From positions 1 to 64,000 of the forward strand of contig NZ_MBTG01000022.1 in assembly GCF_002027705.1 (NCBI RefSeq): a stretch of DNA of 64,000 nt, written 5' to 3'. Origin of the DNA: Paenibacillus ferrarius (GTDB lineage Bacteria; Bacillota; Bacilli; Paenibacillales; NBRC-103111). How positions within the stretch are numbered: position 1 is the first letter of the stretch; every line of letters starts with the position of its first letter. The position numbers were made by a program, and so were the translations under genes. This document shows positions 59,510 through 64,000 of this stretch, piece by piece. The notes beneath the pieces are model-generated. The model searched no databases, was not told where the DNA came from, and worked only from the letters and a program-made list of their open reading frames with translations.

Positions 59510-60379
59510 TTAGGCATGCTTCTTAAAACCTTCACCCAAGACCTCATTCGTTTCGCTCAAAATGACAAAAGCTTGCGGGTCCACGGATTGCACCAGCGTT
59601 TTCAAACGACTTACCTCATTCTGTTTCACGACGACCATCATGACCGTACGAGATTCCCCCGTGAAACCTCCGGACCCATTCAACTCTGTAAGTCCCCGAT
59701 CCAAATCATATAAAATCGCTTTGCGAATAGCATCCGTATGATCCGAAATGATAAAGGCCACTTTGGCATAGTTGAATCCAAGCTGTACAATGTCAATTGT
59801 TTTCGTTGTGACGAATAAACCGATCATTCCGTAAAGAGCATTCTCCGGGGTGAAAATCAAAGCTGAGCTTATAATGACTAACCCATCAAACACCGCAACC
59901 GAAAAGCCAAGGCTTAAACCCGAATATTTATGTAGAATTTGAGCAGCCAAACCCAATCCGCCCGTTGAACCACGTCCACGAAAAACAATGCCTAACCCAA
60001 GCCCGACTCCCATCCCTCCATAAACTGCCGCTAATAAAGGATTATGAGTAGGTACGCCTAGATGACTTGTTAACAGTACACAAAGCGGAAAAATGACCGA
60101 CCCTACGGCAGCCTTAACCCCAAACTGTCCCCCCAAAAGCCAAAGGGCTAGCAAAAAAATAGGGATATTCAATGCCCATTGCGTGATGGCCGGGTTTAGA
60201 TTCGTTATATGCTGCACAATGGTTGAGATCCCTGAGACCCCACCTGTTGCTATCTGATTCGGATTTAAAAAGCAGTTAAAACTCGCGGCCATGATGAGCG
60301 AGCCAATTATTAATAACGTATATTCAAATACGGTATGGGAAGGACTTCCGATCCGTATCCGCGGTTCTTTTCTGGGCAC
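59510..60379 (-). CDS. YitT family membrane protein (DUF2179)
   Basis: 289 residues from GTG 60379 (MPRKEPRIRIGSPSHTVFEY...), with AGGAGGG 8 nt upstream. Five or six membrane helices (YTLLIIGSLIMAASFNCFL..., WALNIPIFLLALWLLGG), then the cytoplasmic DUF2179 domain at the C-terminus (HTDAIRKAILYDLDRGLTELNGSGGFTGESRTVMMVVVKQNEVSRLKTLV...DPQAFVILSETNEVLGEGF). YitT/YebE-type proteins are common in Bacillota; the transported substrate is unknown. A terminator hairpin ends only about 24 nt before the start codon. Confidence 0.93.
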   Translation of the reverse strand: MPRKEPRIRIGSPSHTVFEYTLLIIGSLIMAASFNCFLNPNQIATGGVSGISTIVQHITNLNPAITQWALNIPIFLLALWLLGGQFGVKAAVGSVIFPLCVLLTSHLGVPTHNPLLAAVYGGMGVGLGLGIVFRGRGSTGGLGLAAQILHKYSGLSLGFSVAVFDGLVIISSALIFTPENALYGMIGLFVTTKTIDIVQLGFNYAKVAFIISDHTDAIRKAILYDLDRGLTELNGSGGFTGESRTVMMVVVKQNEVSRLKTLVQSVDPQAFVILSETNEVLGEGFKKHA

Positions 60380-60402
60380 GAGCGGCCCTCCTCTCACAAA
60401 AA

Positions 60403-60427
60403 ATCCTACACCTTCTAGGTGTAGGAT
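60403..60427 (-). terminator. prfB terminator / possible yitT attenuator
   Basis: Minus strand ATCCTACACC-TAGAA-GGTGTAGGAT followed by TTTTTTGTG: a perfect 10-bp stem with a T-tract. It ends prfB 64 nt after the stop and abuts the yitT ribosome binding site. Confidence 0.9.
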
Positions 60428-60490
60428 GATCGTCTATGGCTTCGGGTATGCGCAGCAGACCTGAGCGCAACAAGATACGCCAACTTCTGA

Positions 60491-61610
60491 CTACACTTCA
60501 CTATCCGGCTTCCGAATCTGATGACGTAGATAAGCATCAATGAACGTATCGAGATCTCCATCCATTACCGCACCTACATTACCTGTCTCCGCCGAAGTTC
60601 TGTGATCTTTGACCATGCTATAGGGATGAAACACATATGAACGAATTTGGCTTCCCCATCCAATGTCTGATTGTTCGCCGCGAATCTCAGCCAAATGCTT
60701 TAAATTCGCTTCGATCTTCTTCTCATACAGCTTGGAGCGGAGCATTTTCATCGCTTTCTCGCGGTTCTTGATCTGCGAGCGCTCTTGCTGACAGCTCACC
60801 ACGACACCGGTTGGCATGTGCGTAATCCGCACAGCCGAATCCGTGGTGTTGATGTGCTGACCGCCGGCGCCGCTGGCACGATACGTATCGATTTTGAGAT
60901 CCTCCGTGCGGATCTCAACCTCTGTATCGTCCTCAATCTCCGGCATGATGTCGCACGACACGAAGGACGTATGACGCCTTCCTGAGGCATCGAACGGCGA
61001 GATGCGAACGAGCCGATGCACGCCCTTCTCCGCCTTCAAATAGCCGTAGGCGTTGAAGCCTGTGATCTGCAGCGTGACGCTCTTCACGCCGGCTTCGTCG
61101 CCGGGCAAATAGTCGAGGACCTCGACTTTGTAGCCCCGCTTCTCCGCCCAGCGGCGATACATGCGCAGCAGCATCTCCGCCCAGTCCTGCGACTCGGTGC
61201 CGCCGGCACCGGGATGCAGCTCAAGAATAGCATTCAGCCGGTCATACGGCTGATTCAAAAGCAAGCCAAGCTCGAACGTTTCGAGCTTCTTCTTAAGTGC
61301 CGCGATGCCTTCCTCAATGTCGGCTGCCAGGCCAGCATCGGCTTCCTCTTCCTCGAGCTCGACCATGACCTGCAGGTCATCGAACGCGTTCGAGAAGCCA
61401 TTGAATTCATCAACGACACTTTTGATCACGTTGAGGTCTGCGATGGTCTTCTGGGCACGTTCGTTATCGTCCCAGAAGTCCGGCGCCCCCATTTTTTCCT
61501 CAAAATCGCCGATCGCTTCCAGCTTATGATCTAAGTCAAAGAGACCCCCGTAATTCGGTTAGTCGCTTTGCTGTTTCTCTTAAGTCTTGTTTCACTTCTG
61601 GTTCCAGCAT
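60491..61610 (-). CDS. prfB: Peptide chain release factor 2, with programmed +1 frameshift
   Basis: ATG 61610 (MLEPEVKQDLRE...) follows GAGGTG and runs 24 codons to CTT TGA. The slip site is CGGGGGTCTCTTTGAC: GGGGG acts as an internal SD, the ribosome shifts +1 at CTT (61541-61539), skips T 61538 and goes on in the second frame at GAC 61537, giving RGSL-DLDHKLEAIG. The product has about 372 residues. The second frame runs to 60491 and has the RF2 tRNA-mimic SPF motif in VRISPFDASGRRHTSF and the GGQ motif in RASGAGGQHINTTDSAVR. RF2 ends translation at UGA/UAA; the in-frame UGA makes its own synthesis depend on RF2 level. Annotating only the long second frame would lose the N-terminus. Confidence 0.97.
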
Positions 61611-61679
61611 GTCTTACACCTCTTTATTCTCTTGTGCCCCTATCATCGGGTTAATTAGCTGCGGCCGGGTAAATCCTGC

Positions 61680-64000
61680 TTAGCTGCCTTGCCCATGGCA
61701 CTGTTTGAACTTCTTCCCGCTGCCGCAAGGACATGGGTCGTTACGCCCGATACGCTGCTCTTCGTCGCGCACCAGTGGTTTCTTGCCGCCAGCTTCGTTC
61801 TTCGTGTCCACAGCTTGACCTTCAGCTACCGCTTGGCGCTCCAGGTTGCTTTGAACGTGAGCTTTCATGATGTACATCGCAACTTCTTCCCGGATGTTGT
61901 CAATCATCTCTTGGAACATTTCGAATCCTTCAAATTGGTATTCACGAAGCGGATCCGTACCGCCGTATGCACGAAGGTGGATACCTTGGCGAAGCTGATC
62001 CATAGCATCAATATGATCCATCCATTTGCTGTCTACCGCGCGAAGAGCGACAACCTTCTCGAATTCACGCATGAATTCAGCGCCGATTTCTTCTTCACGC
62101 TCATCGTACCGTTTGCTGACAAGAGCTTGAATAAATTCAATGATTTCTTCTTGCTCTTTGCCCCATAGATCTTGATCCGTAATTTGCGCATCATCATGCA
62201 GCAAATTGTTGTTCACGAAGTTAGCCACTTCTTGAACTTCCCACTCTTCCGGAATTTGTTCTTCCGGGCAGTGTGCTTTCACCACGCGCTCAATCACAGA
62301 AGTAATCATACCTTCAATGACCTCACGAATATTGTCGGACTCCAGAAGCTCGCGACGTTGTTTATAGATGATACCACGCTGTTGGTTCATTACATCATCG
62401 TATTGAAGAACGACTTTACGCACGTCGAAGTTGTTGCCCTCAACGCGTTTTTGAGCCGATTCCACTGCGCGGGAAATTAATTTGCTCTCGATCGGCTGAT
62501 CTTCTTCCATTCCGAGGCGGTCCATCATCGCCATGATATTTTCCGCGCCGAAGCGTTTCATCAATTCATCCTCTAGGGAGAGGTAGAACTGGGAAGAACC
62601 TGGGTCACCTTGACGGCCTGCGCGTCCACGCAGCTGGTTGTCGATCCGTCTGCTTTCATGACGTTCTGTACCTATAATATGCAGTCCGCCTGCGTCATGT
62701 ACGCCTTCGCCAAGTACAATGTCCGTACCGCGGCCCGCCATGTTCGTCGCAATCGTCACAGAGCCCGGTTGGCCTGCGCGTGCTACGATTTCAGCTTCCT
62801 CCGCATGATACTTCGCATTCAATACTTTGTGCTGAACGCCTTTCTTCTTGAGCATGTCCGATAATACCTCGGAATTCTCAATTGAAACAGTACCGACAAG
62901 AACCGGTTGATTCAGCTTATGGCGCTCTACGATCTGCTCAACAACAGCTCTGAATTTACCTATTTCTGACTTGTACACCACATCCGGCATATCCTTACGA
63001 ATCATCGGACGGTTCGTCGGAACTATGATAACTTCAAGACCATAAATCTTCTTGAGCTCTTCCTCTTCCGTCTTCGCTGTACCCGTCATACCCGCAAGCT
63101 TGCGGTACATCCGGAAATAGTTCTGGAAAGTAATCGTCGCCAGCGTCATGCTTTCATTCTGAACTTGCAGCTGCTCTTTGGCTTCAATCGCCTGGTGCAG
63201 CCCATCGCTATAACGACGGCCTGTCATAATACGGCCTGTAAATTCATCAACAATCATCACTTCGTCATCTTGCACCACGTAATCCACATCGCGTTTCATA
63301 ATGAAACGTGCTTTAAGCCCTTGTGTCACATGATGATTAATATTCACATTCTGATGATCGAATAAGTTCTCAATGCCGAATGCACGCTCCGATTTAGCTA
63401 CCCCTTCTTCAGTAAGAGCCACGGAACGCACTTTAATATCTATCGTGTAATCTTCTTCTGCTTTCAACGTGCTCACAAAACGGTCTGCCGCGTAGTACAA
63501 ATCTGTTGACTTCGCAGCTTGTCCAGAAATAATCAATGGCGTTCTCGCCTCATCGACAAGAATGGAGTCAACCTCATCGATAACCGCGAAATAAAGCGGC
63601 CGTTGAACCATTTGTTCCTTGTACAGCACCATGTTGTCACGCAGGTAATCGAAGCCATATTCGTTATTCGTTCCATACGTAATATCACAAGCATAAGCCG
63701 CTTGCTTTTGCTCATGGGACAAGTCATGCAGATTTACCCCAACCGTCAAGCCGAGGAACTCATAAATCTGACCCATTTCACCGCTATCCCGCTGTGCCAA
63801 ATAGTCATTGACCGTAACTACGTGTACGCCTTTACCCAGCAAAGCATTCAAATAAACAGGGAGTGTTCCAACGAGCGTCTTCCCTTCCCCTGTTCTCATT
63901 TCCGCGATACGGCCTTCATGCAGCACCATACCCCCGATGAGCTGAACGTCGTAATGACGTTTACCCAAAACGCGCAAGCCCGCTTCTCTAACCACAGCAA
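61680..64000 (-). CDS. secA: Preprotein translocase ATPase SecA (5' end outside the window)
   Basis: The last ~773 residues are present; the first ~70 lie beyond the right edge, since the sequence enters as AVVREAGLRVLGKRHYDVQLIGG. SecA drives Sec-dependent protein export at the membrane with SecYEG. Visible: MRTGEGKTL (Walker A), VVTVNDYLAQRD, FAVIDEVDSILVDEARTPLIISG (motif II), the PPXD/cross-linking region, GRGTDIVLGEG, RIDNQLRGRAGRQGDPGSSQFYLSLEDELM, and the C-terminal zinc motif RNDPCPCGSGKKFKQCHG that binds SecB or ribosomes. It is 69 nt upstream of prfB, the common secA-prfB order. Confidence 0.97.
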   Translation of the reverse strand, partial: AVVREAGLRVLGKRHYDVQLIGGMVLHEGRIAEMRTGEGKTLVGTLPVYLNALLGKGVHVVTVNDYLAQRDSGEMGQIYEFLGLTVGVNLHDLSHEQKQAAYACDITYGTNNEYGFDYLRDNMVLYKEQMVQRPLYFAVIDEVDSILVDEARTPLIISGQAAKSTDLYYAADRFVSTLKAEEDYTIDIKVRSVALTEEGVAKSERAFGIENLFDHQNVNINHHVTQGLKARFIMKRDVDYVVQDDEVMIVDEFTGRIMTGRRYSDGLHQAIEAKEQLQVQNESMTLATITFQNYFRMYRKLAGMTGTAKTEEEELKKIYGLEVIIVPTNRPMIRKDMPDVVYKSEIGKFRAVVEQIVERHKLNQPVLVGTVSIENSEVLSDMLKKKGVQHKVLNAKYHAEEAEIVARAGQPGSVTIATNMAGRGTDIVLGEGVHDAGGLHIIGTERHESRRIDNQLRGRAGRQGDPGSSQFYLSLEDELMKRFGAENIMAMMDRLGMEEDQPIESKLISRAVESAQKRVEGNNFDVRKVVLQYDDVMNQQRGIIYKQRRELLESDNIREVIEGMITSVIERVVKAHCPEEQIPEEWEVQEVANFVNNNLLHDDAQITDQDLWGKEQEEIIEFIQALVSKRYDEREEEIGAEFMREFEKVVALRAVDSKWMDHIDAMDQLRQGIHLRAYGGTDPLREYQFEGFEMFQEMIDNIREEVAMYIMKAHVQSNLERQAVAEGQAVDTKNEAGGKKPLVRDEEQRIGRNDPCPCGSGKKFKQCHGQGS

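Overview
The window reads as a chromosomal segment of a spore-forming Bacillota, most likely Paenibacillus or a close relative. Signs are the 16S rRNA 5' end, the order pcrB-pcrA-ligA, the neighbourhood uvrA-uvrB / minJ-ctpB-M23 peptidase-ftsX-ftsE, CotF-type spore coat proteins, and strong AGGAGG ribosome binding sites. Most genes encode housekeeping functions and lie on the minus strand. Plus-strand blocks interrupt them at 18.4-26.5 kb, 32.9-34.5 kb and 42.2-50.8 kb.

Layout: 0-0.5 kb, 5' end of a 16S rRNA gene with leader and promoter (minus). 0.5-6.7 kb, pcrB-pcrA-ligA-DUF1835 operon. 6.9-8.6 kb, a lipoprotein and two CotF-like coat proteins. 8.7-12.8 kb, a Gld-type ABC system with a DUF4340 protein. 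12.8-15.5 kb, a repeat-rich intergenic region next to a coiled-coil protein with a 59-residue tandem repeat. 15.6-18.2 kb, a U32 peptidase-family protein.

18.4-25.5 kb (plus strand) is the most interesting part. It is an envelope-aminoacylation cluster that resembles dlt but has no DltA: a large membrane-anchored FG-GAP protein, a DltC-like carrier protein, a class II aminoacyl-tRNA-synthetase-like amino acid:carrier protein ligase, a DltD-like SGNH protein, a 36-residue DltX-like peptide missed by length cut-offs, and a DltB-like MBOAT. Inferred pathway: the ligase charges the carrier protein, the MBOAT takes the aminoacyl group across the membrane with the DltX-like peptide, and the SGNH protein passes it to an extracellular polymer. 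Neither the amino acid nor the polymer can be read from the sequence.

25.6-34.5 kb holds a sugar isomerase/epimerase-like gene, small genes, uvrBA with a LexA-like site, and a motAB-type stator pair. 34.6-40.6 kb is the division/cell-wall block minJ, ctpB, M23 peptidase, ftsX, ftsE, with a long imperfect inverted repeat inside. 40.8-47.4 kb is a LacI-controlled alpha-glucan uptake and debranching locus with three operator palindromes and no ATPase gene. 47.6-50.8 kb holds VanW, HAAS and DUF4097 genes. 50.8-59.0 kb is a complete argCJBDFGH operon with an ArgR box over its promoter. 59.4 kb has a cluster of DnaA-box-like 9-mers. 59.5-64 kb holds yitT, prfB with its programmed +1 frameshift, and secA, cut by the window edge.
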